Assembly (NCBI GenBank): GCA_943704425.1
Contig: CALSCP010000486.1
Coordinates: 1 to 42,698, forward strand
Length of the DNA: 42,698 bases
From: Ministeria vibrans ATCC 50519
Lineage: Eukaryota; Opisthokonta; Filasterea
Reading direction: 5' to 3'
In this document: positions 11,444 to 22,603 of the stretch, piece after piece
How the letters are laid out: each line of letters begins with the position of its first letter
Position numbering within the stretch: position 1 is the stretch's first letter
Notes under the pieces: model-generated
Seen by the model: the letters and a program-made list of their open reading frames with translations, nothing else
What the model was told of the DNA's origin: nothing
Databases searched by the model: none
Program-made: the position numbers and the translations under genes

Positions 11444-11795
11444 GTCGACAGAAAGAGGGGGCAAAATTGAATGTTGATAACAGTTGATTCACTTGATTTA
11501 TTTATATTTAATTTATGATTGTTGTTGTTTTGAAATGTGTTTGCTTATACTCATTATTTTATCGAGTGCGTCAGGTACGCAAACCAGCCTGGGAGAAAGA
11601 CTAGCCACGCAGACATGCAATAGAAGGTCCGGCGAACGTGGCGTTGAGAAAAAGCAGTATTTCCCAAATTGTGTGAAATAAGAAAAAGAAACAAGACGCA
11701 ATGTGTCACTTCCTCTGGGACCTTTTTGAGTCTGGCATAAGACAGACTAAAATCTGAGTTTCGTGATTGTTACAATAAGTATTCGTTTATTCAGT
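11444..11795. other. Intergenic region between cytochrome c 3' end and phosphatase 5' end
   Basis: About 350 bases between two minus-strand genes. It must contain the phosphatase promoter. The segment just above its ATG is pyrimidine-rich on the minus strand (GCCCCCTCTTTCTGTC), which could also be a splice acceptor for an unseen upstream exon. No gene is seen. Confidence 0.4.
11786..11791 (-). terminator. Putative poly(A) signal of cytochrome c
   Basis: AATAAA on the minus strand four bases past the cytochrome c stop codon, which implies a very short 3' UTR. Confidence 0.5.
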
Positions 11796-12311
11796 TCACT
11801 TGGTGGCCTCCTCAAGGTACGCAATGAGATCAGCGCGCTCCTTCTCCTTCTTGATACCAGCAAAGATCATCTTGGTGCCCTGCACAGAAGAATGAAAGGT
11901 CAGAGTCCTTTCCCTATCACCTTGTTCTTTGGCTCTCTCTCTATCACTTCGTTTCGTTCTCTCTCTCTCTGTCACTTCGTTTCGTTCTCTCTCTGTCACT
12001 TTGTTTCGTTCTCTCTCTTGCAAACAGTGTGCGCCTTACGGGAATGAACGCCTTGGGGTTCTTCAGGTAGACGTTGAGTTCGTCACGGCTCCACACGATG
12101 CCCTATTAAACCAAGGTTGAGTCATTGAATGATGCAGTGCGGTAGTTCGTACCTTCTTGATGTTAGCTTCGGTGTACGAGTAGCCGGGAGCCTGGCCAGT
12201 CTTGCGCCCAATTAATCCGTTGAGGCAGGGTCCAGTCTTGTGCTTGCCGCCCTATCGAGAACGAGAGAGACAGAGAGACAGAGAGACAGAAAGACAGAGA
12301 GAGAGACAGAC

Positions 12312-12375
<64 letters not shown>

Positions 12376-12422
12376 CAATGCAATGCGTGTCAGTGCTTGT
12401 GTCATGCGCCCTCCCCGCCCTC

Positions 12423-12453
<31 letters not shown>

Positions 12454-12645
12454 GTTTCTTTGTACCTTCTCGACGACATGGCACTGCGAGCAGCGCTGCT
12501 TGAAAATAGCTTCTCCTTTCTTCACGTCTCCCTGTCACACACAGGAAGAGGGGACAACCGACAGCGGATGAGCAAATGCATACCATGACATGAATTGCAA
12601 ATGGCTCCAAAATCATCAATCAAAACTTACAGCAGGAAGGCTCAT
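11796..12645 (-). CDS. CYCS: Cytochrome c
   Basis: Five minus-strand exons: 12645-12631, 12531-12466, 12251-12153, 12102-12040, 11879-11796; all introns phase 0; 108 aa, the usual eukaryotic length. Soluble electron carrier of the mitochondrial intermembrane space, moving electrons from complex III to complex IV. Visible landmarks are the haem-attachment site CSQCH (Cys19, Cys22, His23), the [13 protein letters not shown] block, the axial methionine in IPGTKMIF (Met85) and the C-terminal [14 protein letters not shown] helix. The first exon encodes only five residues. Where most family members have GPNLHG this protein has GPCLNG, adding a cysteine (Cys36). Introns 2 and 4 are filled with GA/CT microsatellite and a dispersed 20-25 bp repeat, and intron 1 is short. 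Identity is certain. Confidence 0.97.
11931..12019. repeat. Dispersed CT-rich repeat with ATCACTTYGTTTC core (cytochrome c intron)
   Basis: Three tandem units of about 25-30 bp, each a CT tract followed by (A/G)TCACTT(C/T)GTTTCGTT. The same core recurs in introns of other genes in this window. Confidence 0.85.
12255..12451. repeat. GA and CA microsatellites in cytochrome c intron 2
   Basis: GA/CAGA repeats at about 12264-12372 and a CA array at about 12425-12451, both between exons 2 and 3 of cytochrome c. Confidence 0.95.
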
Positions 12646-13498
12646 AATGTCAAATATAGATAGGTGGTCTACGGAAAGGGTGAAAGAACCGATGAGAGCG
12701 AGGCTACGCGGTCATGACGTGACGATCATTCCAACGCGTTTTTTTTTCTTTTTTTTTTTCCGAAAATCCCCTCAGTGCCAACATCAAGCAGTGAAAACGA
12801 TCCGTTTCAGCAAAGACCTTGTTTCAACACCACCGCTGCATCGCGTCTGGTGATCTGCAGCGCCGCCGTTGCCCAGGAGCCAACAGCGCTTGACGAGAAC
12901 ACTGGCACGTGAATCGGAATCTCACACTCCGCAAATGCCCCTCATCGCCAGAATGACCCCCGCAGCATTGCTCAGTACACTGGGTCCATGGCCCTCACGC
13001 CACGTAAGAGTCCATTTGGACCATAGATCAAAGGATTATCACAAACGAGAATCTGTCACACTCCATCGCAAACGCAACTCGATGCGGTTGCGCGGAAGCT
13101 GGGTGACTGGGCGATCTCAAGCCCTACGAATGCAAACACTCAAAGATCGCTACCTGTGCTTTGTCAAAAAAATTGTAGAATTCAAATTTCCAATTAATTT
13201 TATTTATTATTGTAAATTTATTTATCCAGTGTCTCACTCACGTCAAACTCACGCCGCATGACTTTCCAGTGTTCTGTCTGTGTTCATTTACTGACATTAC
13301 TCAATACTCATTTGGCATCACTGGTTAGAAAAAGGGTTTCTTTGATCAGAGATTGGAAACAGACACTCAATTTTACTATTGTACTACCCGTTCGGAGAGC
13401 GATGAAGACGAAGCGTGGGGATGAGAATGAGGACGAGGACGAGAATAAGATGGGGTCAACGTGTCCAAATAAAATATGTGTGAATACATTACATCTTA
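12646..13498. other. Intergenic region between cytochrome c start and potassium channel end
   Basis: About 850 bases containing the cytochrome c promoter side and the 3' UTR side of the potassium channel, both genes lying on the minus strand. T-runs occur at 12739-12760. TTTATTTATT near 13200 gives AATAAA on the minus strand, a possible poly(A) site for the channel. Open frames of up to 130 codons on the plus strand have no domain, no conserved look and no supporting splice sites. I see no gene. Confidence 0.5.
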
Positions 13499-16400
13499 TC
13501 AAACATTGGACTCAACGATGGGATCGCTCGCCTCGTCTTGAGCTTGACCCACAGTGGGAATGGACTCCCACCCGGCATAAGTGCTGCCAACGACGGTGGT
13601 ATCTTGGTGGGCATTGGTTGTGGGCATGCGGATGATGTAGACGCGATCGGACGAGTTGAGAAGCTGCGAGGGCGGTGGGTTGGTGAAGACAAAGTCGTGC
13701 TTGCCGACAGTGTTGTCGATCGGGCGTGCGCGGCCGCGACGACGCACGCCTTGGCGGTGGTGGAGCGATGACGAGACGTTACTTGTCTCACGATGGGCGT
13801 GGTTGTTCGGGTCGTCGTTGTTGTCGTAGTGGGTGCACGAGCAACGGCACCACGGGAGCACACTGGACCAGCACGAGACATGATGGTGGTGGTGACGTCG
13901 ACGGGGCTGAGGGCGCGGGTCAGTGTCAAGGGTGTCAGGCTGGATGCAGCGAAGGGTGATGAGCAGCGAGCGCAGCCAGGAAGTGCCGCCGCGGGCAGTG
14001 GCTCTGCCAGACGCAACAGTTGAGGAAGAGAACGAGGTCTGGTGCGGACTGGGTCTGGTGCGGAAGAGGCCAATGGCAATGACGCCGTACGTCTTGGCCA
14101 GGTACGAATGGAGCGAGCCGTACGTCTCAAGACGCTCGACAATATTGTTGTCAAGGGTGATGGTGTCGAGCAGGCCCGAGTGCACAACCCACTGGTCGCC
14201 CAGAATGCCCTCGGGGTGGTGGCCTGGTTGCTCGCTCAGATGCACGTCCGTTTTGGAGCGCGTCGTCGCAATGCCCACAAGCGACTCGACGACTTCAATT
14301 AGAAATGGGTTGTAGAAGGCCTGATAGAGCAGCACGTCAAGCATGCTCGCCGACATAACGCGCCCGCGCACGTACTTGCGCTGCGTCATCCACAGCCGCT
14401 CAACGCTGATCATGCGCGAGCTCGTGTCATCGTCGTCGTCGTCGTCATCATCATCGTTGTCGTCGCGGTGACCGCTGTCCCAACGGGTGCGTGTGTGCTG
14501 CGACGCAAACGACGACACGGGTGGGAGCACAGCCGGCGTGTGGCCATCAAGGAGCCGCTCTGCGCTTGACGCTGTCATGTGCTGTGAATGCATGTGAAAG
14601 AGCTGTTGGCGCTCCTCGGTCGCTGGATCGTAGTACTCGCTTGTTGTGTCGTCGACAGGCGCCGTCATAAACTCGTCGCTGAGAAAGCGCATGTTGTCAC
14701 GATGACACAGTTCAGTGATGGGATCCAGCGCAAGCGGGTTGCCCAGGTCACTGCCCGTCTGCTCGCTGTACTGATTGAGCGTCTGCCGCAGACGGTGCAC
14801 CACCGCAATGGTCCGCCCGTCGCTCTGGTACTGCTGGCCGTCTGCCTCGGTGCTGTGCTCCTGCGACGCCAGCACCACAATATCGCATGCCTCGGGCAGG
14901 TGCAGCTTGACAAAGATCTCGTGCGAAAGTGCGTCGCCTACAGCTGCATAGACAAACGGAAAACAACTGAGCGACGAGACCAGCTCGGTCGGGGGACTCT
15001 CCTCAAAGACAATCGCAATCGTCTTGAGATCCGACTCAAAAAGCGCCTCAAGACGCATCAGCTGAACAAACGTGTGCACTCGCGTCGCATACGCCTCAGA
15101 GGCACCCCGCACAATCAACACAATGTGGCCCCGCAGCTGCTTGGGCACAGGCCGCTCGAGAATCGACACTTCTTCGTTACTTGGAACCATGTACACAACG
15201 CGACGTCGCGCACCAATGAACGGGTCGCGACGCACAGGCCCCACTGTGCATTTGCTCGTTTCTGGTCGACGGCGCAAAACGTCACAAAGACCCGCCGGCT
15301 CAGTCGTGAGTGCCACGCCGCCGCCAGCGGTCTGCTGCTGCTGCTCTTGAATGTGATGGTGCGAATGGCGAGCAATGGTTTGCTGGTCAACAAGCATCGA
15401 ATTAGGGCGAGAGCCAGTGGGAAACGCAGGCGTTGAAAAACGTGACAGCAAAACGTCCGAAAGAGCAGTAGGAGCCTCTGAGGGAGTCGCGGTTTCTCTG
15501 CCATGGGTGCTACTGGAGCCCGTGCTGTTGGCCTCCTTATCCCCCTTCACAACCGCACTACTGTGATCGGGTGTGCTTGATGCCTTCAGCGCCTGACACA
15601 GCGACAGCAAATTCCCCCCTTCCACGTCACTATCGTTGTCACTCGGACCCTTCTCAGTCACATTCAGTCCATCGGACGCACTTGTCTCCACTTTGATGGT
15701 TCCCACCATCTCCATCAAGTCTGCTCCCTTGGTCTTTCCACGACCACGACCACCACCACCATCACCCCCCTTCTTGACTGGAGCCACAACCGCTGCCGCT
15801 GTCGTCTCCTGCCTCCCTTCCGTTGGTGTTGCTGCTGTCGCGGCCGCCGCACTCGCTTCGGCCGCCCGTCCACGCGCAATCTGCTCAAAGTTCATCTCAA
15901 ACTCATTCGTTTGGCCAATATACTGCAAAGCACAAGGTTGGTTCGACAGTGAGAGTGAGTGAGTGAGTCGTCTCGAGTGTAAGTGACACAATTACCGCCA
16001 CCACATCAGACTCTTTTAGAATAAGGTCTTCGCCGGGATTCAACCTAAAAGCCTCTGAGCCTCGCTTGATGCCAATCACACACAATCCAAAGTCACGGTA
16101 CACAGTTCTAACGCCAACAAAACCAGTTGTTACAACACAATTCGCAGCACGGTTTGTTGTTTGTTACCGAACAACAAACAAAAAAGATTTGCCAACACAG
16201 CGCTCGACAGAGAAAATGGTCGCGCGATCGCTAATGGTCGCCATGTACAGCTCGTTGCCCCACCCATTGAAGTACTAAACGACAGTGGGAATGAACTCGA
16301 AAGTTTAGCACTTGCACGTCACTGATCAAACTTTTTTTTTTTTACCTCTCCCATCCAACGGGGCATTTTAGTGTCTGAGCTGGGGGGACGGGAGGTGTGG

Positions 16401-17889
16401 ATAAGGTTGGTGAGGAGAGTGGAGGCACCGGGGACGCGACAGGAGATGGAGAGGAAGGCAGCGAGAAGCTCACCCTCGCAGACACGCTGATGCGCCATGC
16501 GCATGTTGGACATGGAGGGCCGCTCGAAGGCATGCAAAAAGACATGGGCGGTGGGAGAGTAGTCCTTGATGGCCCACAAACGCATCACGGTGCGGTTGTC
16601 CTGCTCCAGGTGCGGCGTGCCCGTGCGCTCGGCGATGAGAAAGACGGCGAGGGCTTCGCGCACCCGTGCACGCCGCAGGTCGTAGTTGCTCATGGGCGTG
16701 CCGACCAGCCACCGTGCCCGCTGCCGCCACACCGGCGTGCGCAACATCTCTTTGGTTGCCGCGTCGGGTGTCTGCGTCGACAGAAAGACCACCGACACTT
16801 TGTGATAGATGCGCTGTTCGGCAAAGAACTCGTGAAGAAAGTCACGCAGCGGCGAAAAGAGCAAAGTGCCGCCTACGACAACCACGTGCGCTCCCCCGTG
16901 CGATGCCGGGGTAAACACACCACCCGTCTCCTTCTGAGCCGAGCGCACCGAGTTGACACGGTCGATCTGGCTGGGGAGCACAGAGATGGCAGCGATGATG
17001 ATGAAGATGACAAAGACGCGCCCGAGCACACTTGTGGGCGAGAGGTCGCCGTAGCCCACCGTGCTAAACGTGATAACGGTGAAGTAGAGTCCCTCAAAGA
17101 TGGTCATGTCTTCGATCCCAAACGACGTCTCAATGTACTCAATGCCGCACATTGAGGTGAACACAAAGCTGCCAATGGTGAGCATGAGCGACACCTCTTC
17201 GTGCTGCAGCGCATGCGACTGGTTCGTGTGCGACGACCGTTGCGACAGAAAACGCGCCACCGATCGTCGCATGTTCCAGCAGCGGATGAAGGTTGGGATG
17301 TAGATGGCGCGCCAGGGCGGATGGAACAGAAACACCACAAAGGGAATGCTGCAGACCAGATCGGAGAAGACGTAAATACTCATCATCTTCCGCCAGATGG
17401 GCAGCGTCGAGTCCATGAATATCTTTAAACTTAGCAGCAGGAGGTAGCCAAGGCCAACGCAAAGCTGCGGAGAGGACGAGAGACGAGAGACGAGCGATGA
17501 GCAGTCGCGAATGGAACGAACACTTTCTTGCCTGTATCCAGTAGATTCCACTGGGCCGATCGCCATACGCGTTCCCCACATCCCCCTCGTGGTCAATTGA
17601 TCGCTCCAGAAGGTAAAGGAAGCAGCTAACAAAGTCGAGAAAAACTTCAACGACGAAGATTGCGACAACTAAATTCAAAAAAGAAAAACAGTCTGGGTTT
17701 GAGCACAAGCGAATAAAATGACGCCCTTTGACGAGGCTCCTCTCTCTCTCTCTCTTTCTCTCGAGCAGATTGCGTACTTCCTTCCGAGTTGCGCAAGATC
17801 CAGTCGGCAAGCTGTTGGCGCTTGTCTTTTCGAAATTGCGGGTGGTACAGATCGTTGGAGCCTTTGGGGCGAGGCTGGCTGGCTGACAT
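13499..17889 (-). CDS. KCNMA1: Large-conductance (BK/Slo-type) potassium channel alpha subunit
   Basis: Minus-strand exons: 17889-17778, 17668-17532, 17464-16346, 16274-16168, 16107-15996, 15922-13499; 1336 aa. It forms tetrameric plasma-membrane K+ channels opened by voltage and cytosolic calcium. Six membrane segments are visible: S1 at about 37-57, S2 85-101, S3 112-130, an arginine-containing S4 near 137-155 and S5 173-193, then the filter TVGYGD (218-223) and S6 about 230-250. RCK1 follows (HVVVVGG, LVGTPMSNYDL, AIKDYSPTAHVF, GWGNELYMA, FGLCVIG), then a long low-complexity linker and RCK2 (VPKQLRGHIVLIVRG). Ten consecutive aspartates near residue 1020 sit where the calcium bowl of BK channels lies, just before SMLDVLLYQAF. 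The intron at 17465-17531 has a GC donor. No clear S0 helix is seen; an upstream in-frame ATG at 17964 would lengthen the N-terminus. Confidence 0.9.
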
Positions 17890-18198
17890 GCAGGCGGGGT
17901 GGGCTAGCAGAGTGTGGGAAGAGGCAGAATGTGAATGAAGGAAATGAAGAATAAGACTGCGCAAGAATTAAGAAAGAGTCATTACGTCGTAGTCAAACAC
18001 GTAAGGTTAACTGTCACACACTTGCCCCGTTGTTGCACATACTGACCATTGGACAATGACTAGTAGATCCAGCGCACCACAAACCTTTACCCGCTTCCGT
18101 ACTCGCACGACGGCATCAGTTGGACGTTTGAGGCCCAACCGGCCACCACGACAACACGGTCCCACGACTCATCGCGTGTAAATATGAATGTTAATAGT
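17890..18198. other. Intergenic region between channel 5' end and transgelin 3' end
   Basis: About 310 bases between two minus-strand genes, carrying the presumed channel promoter. No TATA-like box, RNA gene or repeat stands out. Confidence 0.4.
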
Positions 18199-19392
18199 TT
18201 ACTCTTTGGGTGCAACAAACTCGGTCTTTTCCAAATCTGTCTTTGTTGTCATTTGGCGCTTGAGGCCAAAGCTCATGCCGGATTGACTGGCTCCACCAGT
18301 GAAGCCGGCTTGGGCAGGCATGACCGAGTTATCGCTCGGGATCACCTTGGACGCCGTGCTCTTGAACACCCGCCCGGCGACTGTCGTCCGCAGCACATTG
18401 AGACATTGCATCACCTTCGAAGACAAAGAGGAGAGTCGGACGCGCGTGAGAGAGGGAGGGAGGGTAGTGAAGGGTACCTGGAGCATATTGCTGTTATCAA
18501 ACAGGTCTGCAGTCTGAAACAAACAGGTGGTGGGCACTCCCAAATCCCGTGCCACCGTAATAAACCCATTGATCATTCTGGAGAAAAAGGAGAGGAGAGA
18601 TGAAAGAGTCAAGTTCACTGTGACTGACTGAGTGAAGATGTATGGGGTGGTATACACTTACTCCATCTGCTTGAATGGCATCTTTAGCGGGTCTGTCAGT
18701 TTAAAGGAATCGGGCTTGAGTGCATTCGCGAGTCTACACGACACGCCATTCGGCTGTTGGTTCTGGTCGGCCGATCATGATCATTCGTTGTGCGCTTACT
18801 TGGCGAGTACACTCCCATCCTTCAGCGCCGCATGGATCTCGTCCGGACCATTCGGCAGAACAACCCCAATTGCCGCTTGTACCCACTCCCTCACCTGCAC
18901 ACAGCGCGAAAGCATCAACACATTGGAAATAGCGCACACGAAAAAAAAAAAAACAATAGTCTCTTTTGGTGACGCAGAAGAACTTGCGCCAAAACGGCTA
19001 TGGAAGAGCCCTGCTGGGGCACTCCGCACGCAGCGGCCTTGCTTGGCCCAGCCCACATCGTCCAGCGTGTCTGCTGCGTCCCTCCGCACCGCATAGCGAC
19101 ACACAGACAGCGATCCGTTTGTGTTTCCATTGTCCGATCGCACAACAAAAAAAAACACAACTTACATCTTCCTCCATGCCGGAATCCTGAAGAGCGGTAC
19201 GCCAATAGAGTGTGTTAGTGCATATAGGCAGCGCAGCAGCTCCGCTCCGCGCGCGCTTACGTATTTCTGTCTGAGCTTGGCAGCCAGCTCCGCATCCATC
19301 CCGTACCCTGCAACACACACGGTCACGCGTCGTCGGGTGAGTGGATGCCCCCCGGACCCGCATGGGTCCCTACCTTCTTCTCGGTTCGCCAT
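18199..19392 (-). CDS. TAGLN: Transgelin/calponin-family actin-binding protein
   Basis: Seven minus-strand exons: 19392-19374, 19307-19261, 19186-19166, 18894-18800, 18733-18662, 18577-18478, 18414-18199; 189 aa, close to the 200 of transgelins. The start MANREEGYGMDAEL matches the MANR-x-x-YGL opening of calponins. A single CH domain follows (REWVQAAIG, LKDGSVLAKLANAL, FKQMEMINGF, DLFDNSNMLQV). One C-terminal calponin-like repeat is present (GASQSGMSFGLKRQM), the short actin-binding motif that bundles and stabilises filaments. Exon 1 is 19 nt and exon 3 only 21 nt (DSGMEED). The latter is needed to give the KYDSGMEEDVREW junction expected of the family. Intron 3 (about 270 nt) contains open frame but no family sequence. 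The gene is divergent from the SPIN90 gene across 122 bp. Confidence 0.9.
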
Positions 19393-19514
19393 GTTGTCTC
19401 CTTTCTATCAAGAAAGAATACGATTAAGATTAATGCTAAGTTGACTAACGTCAGGACCGAATTGAATTGATAAGATAACTGATGTAGTATTTTCTTTCGC
19501 ACCGTTTTTGAACT
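19393..19514. promoter_or_regulatory. Compact bidirectional promoter between transgelin and SPIN90 genes
   Basis: Only 122 bp separate the two opposed start codons, so both promoters and 5' UTRs must share this AT-rich stretch. No TATA box is clear. Inferred from gene placement only. Confidence 0.55.
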
Positions 19515-22236
19515 ATGGAAAATTTCAAGGCAGTCATCGACTTTTGCAACGAAGACGAAAAGTTCTTGACCTTCTCCAAAGGAGATGTTCTGCAGGTAAA
19601 CAACCCGTCTCTCGTCGCCTCTGTCTGCTCGCCGTCTCTCTGCCGCCATCCCCGCCCCTTCTGGTGTGCCTTTGTGGTCTAACCCCCCTCTTCCTAACCG
19701 CTCCATACGTCTACTGCTTGTTTGGCGCGTCCAACACTGTTGACGACGACAACAATTCAAAAAGTGTCTCCCTCGCCTCACATAGGTCTACAAGCGCGAC
19801 CATCCGGACTGGTGGATGGCCAAGGATCTGCTAACAGGACGCGTGGGCTGGGTACCGCGCAATGGCATTGTGGCAGAGCCCACAGAGACGCCAATGCCCA
19901 GCGGGACTGCTCGAACTTGCACTGCGCTCCACGACTTCCAAGGCTCTGCTGCGAACCAGGTACGCGCCTCACCCCGCCCCGCTGGGTCTACTCTCTGTGT
20001 ACTGATGGCTGTGTGTGCGTGTGCGTGTGCCGTCTGTGCAGCTGGGATTTGCGCGCGGCGAGACGTTTACCATTGTGCAGGAGCGCGGTGAGTGGTGGGA
20101 TGTCCGTCAGACCTCCAATGGCAAGCAGGGTATTATCCCCAAGTCGTACGTGAGCATCAACGAGCCGCCCAGCATCAAGGCTTCCGGGTCGTCGTCGACG
20201 ATGCTGCCAGCAGCTTCACGCGGATCAACAATGGACTCGGCAGAGAAAACGGAAGTGTTTGACTGGCTGCACACGTCGACGAAGCGCGATGAAGCCACGA
20301 AAATGCTGCGAGCGTTACCTCCCGGTGCGTTTCTCATGCGTAAAGTTGCTTCCAAGGCTGACTGCTACACACTGAGCGTGAAACCACTGCAAGGCACGGA
20401 CGTGACCCACTTCAAAGTGGAACGTCTCGCCAATGGCACCGGCGGCTACTCACTCGACGAACACACACAACTGCCCTCACTCAGTGAACTCGTTGCATAC
20501 TACTCACGCGAACCCATTAACATTGCCACAGGTCGTCTTCGTTTTGCATGTCCTCCACGCAAGCCAACAGCCACAGCGGCTGCTGCCGCTGTACCGTCAC
20601 AGCGTGGTGCGGCTCCCCCTCCTCCTCGCCCCACCACCGCCTCCGTCAACCCTCCTCTTCTCGACGCTACTTCTCTACCACCACCACCCTCCTCCTCCTC
20701 CTCCTCCTCCTCCTCCCTCCGTCGTTCTGCACCACCCCCTCCCACCACCCAACAACAACATCAGCAACAAGCAGCTCCGCCAGTTCCTCCCACCGCAGAC
20801 CTCTCCTCCCCCATCTCCATCGCATCCCGTCTCCAACACGCCGCCACCCAACTCAATCTCATTCCCCCCCCCACCACCACGGCTACCTCTACCACTGCCC
20901 CTCCCCCTCCCGTCCGCCACTCTCAACCCTCCTTTGCTCTCTCCGCTCCGTCCTACGACCCACGCGCTCCTATTGATATTCACGACTCCGTCGCACAGCT
21001 CATCCGCGACAAAACTGGCTGCACAATTCTCAAAGTAACTCCCGTTTCATTCCACTCTGTCACACATCTCTTTTTCACTCTTTTCAGGCTGCCTATGCCG
21101 CTGAGGCTCTTGCCCATCATCTCCTCCAGCAACTTCCGTTGCATACGGACGCTCTTCTCTCCGCCTTTGCTGCGCAAGTCCAATCAAACACTGTCGTCTC
21201 AGCTGCAGCAGTATGATCATCAGCATACAAATTATTTTCGTATCTGATTCACTTTTGATCCATGTTCATTGTAGACGGACGGTTCGCTCTCAGCAGACCA
21301 ACAGCGCTTGAAAGTAATTCTTGAAGAGCTGCACGACTGTCAAAACGACTCACAGCAGCGCAACTGGTCCACCTACGACGACAGCGCAATCATCGCAGAG
21401 TATCTTGAAGAGCTGGTACGCACTCACAAAGAGACACACCGAAAGAGATTGTGTTTCTGTCTGTATTACACTCACCCACTCTGTGTGCGTTTCAATCTCA
21501 CTTTCTTTCTCTATCGCTTTGTTTTTCTCCAATCACTTTGTTTCTCTCTTTTTCTTTCTTTCTTTTTGTGTATTTCATTTCACTCACTCATTCTTTCTGG
21601 ACTGCGAAGGTGACTCTACTCGAGCAGTCTGACCGTCTCGGGTGCGTGTCTGTGCTTGAGTCTCGTCAGTTTGCCTTTATCCACGCACTCATCTCGTACT
21701 ATCAGATGGAAGCCCGTTCGCCCTTACGTCTTCTTCTTCTCAAGGTCTCACTCACTTCTCTCATATACTCACACTCACTCACTCTGGTGCATTCACTACT
21801 TTCTTCTTCAGGTCTTTGGGGCTATTCTGAGTGTTGATGGCGCTACTTTTTTGCCTGTCCTGCTCAATTCTACTGTGGTTCCCAATGAGATTGCCCGTGA
21901 TATTACCAGCGTCACTGAGCAGTCCACAGACCAAATCACAGCAGAAGTACCCTCAAAAAGTTGCAATAAATTATTGTTGTTTCTCATTCAACCCTCTCTC
22001 CCCCTCTCTCCCTCTCTGGCTGTGCCTTACACTCAGACGCGCAAACGATTACTTTACAGTCTTGTGGTTGCGTCAATGCTCTTTGGGAATCCCGCACAAG
22101 ACGGACATGAATCGTGTCCACTCTCAGTCTTTCAGGTGTGGAACACCGAATTGGTTGAGAGACTGCTCAGAGTCATTTATGAAACACAAGCAGACGATGG
22201 TTAGTCACCCCGTCTCACAACCACTGAGACTCACTC

Positions 22237-22279
<43 letters not shown>

Positions 22280-22487
22280 TTCTCTTTATTTCTTTCTCTC
22301 TTATCTCTCTTTCTATTAGTGTCTCTTTGCGACAATGCCACATCGACTCTTCTTGCGCTCAATCTGCAGTTTACTCCCCTCTCATCCACCCCAAACCCAC
22401 TCATTCTCGCTCTCTCCTCCCTCTCCCGTCCCGCATCTGCCTTTGCCGAGCGCATTCTTCTTCTTTTTAACAGAAACGGTAATATCC

Positions 22488-22540
<53 letters not shown>

Positions 22541-22551
22541 CTTTGTTTCAT

Positions 22552-22603
<52 letters not shown>

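Noticed and set aside
12869-13635. Plus-strand open frames of 125-130 codons in the spacer before the potassium channel.
   Set aside because: No domain, no convincing start or splice context, and overlap with the channel 3' end on the other strand.
18960-19090. Open minus-strand frame (ADTLDDVGWAKQG...) within transgelin intron 3.
   Set aside because: Skipping it restores the family sequence KYDSGMEEDVREWV, and it has no counterpart in transgelins.
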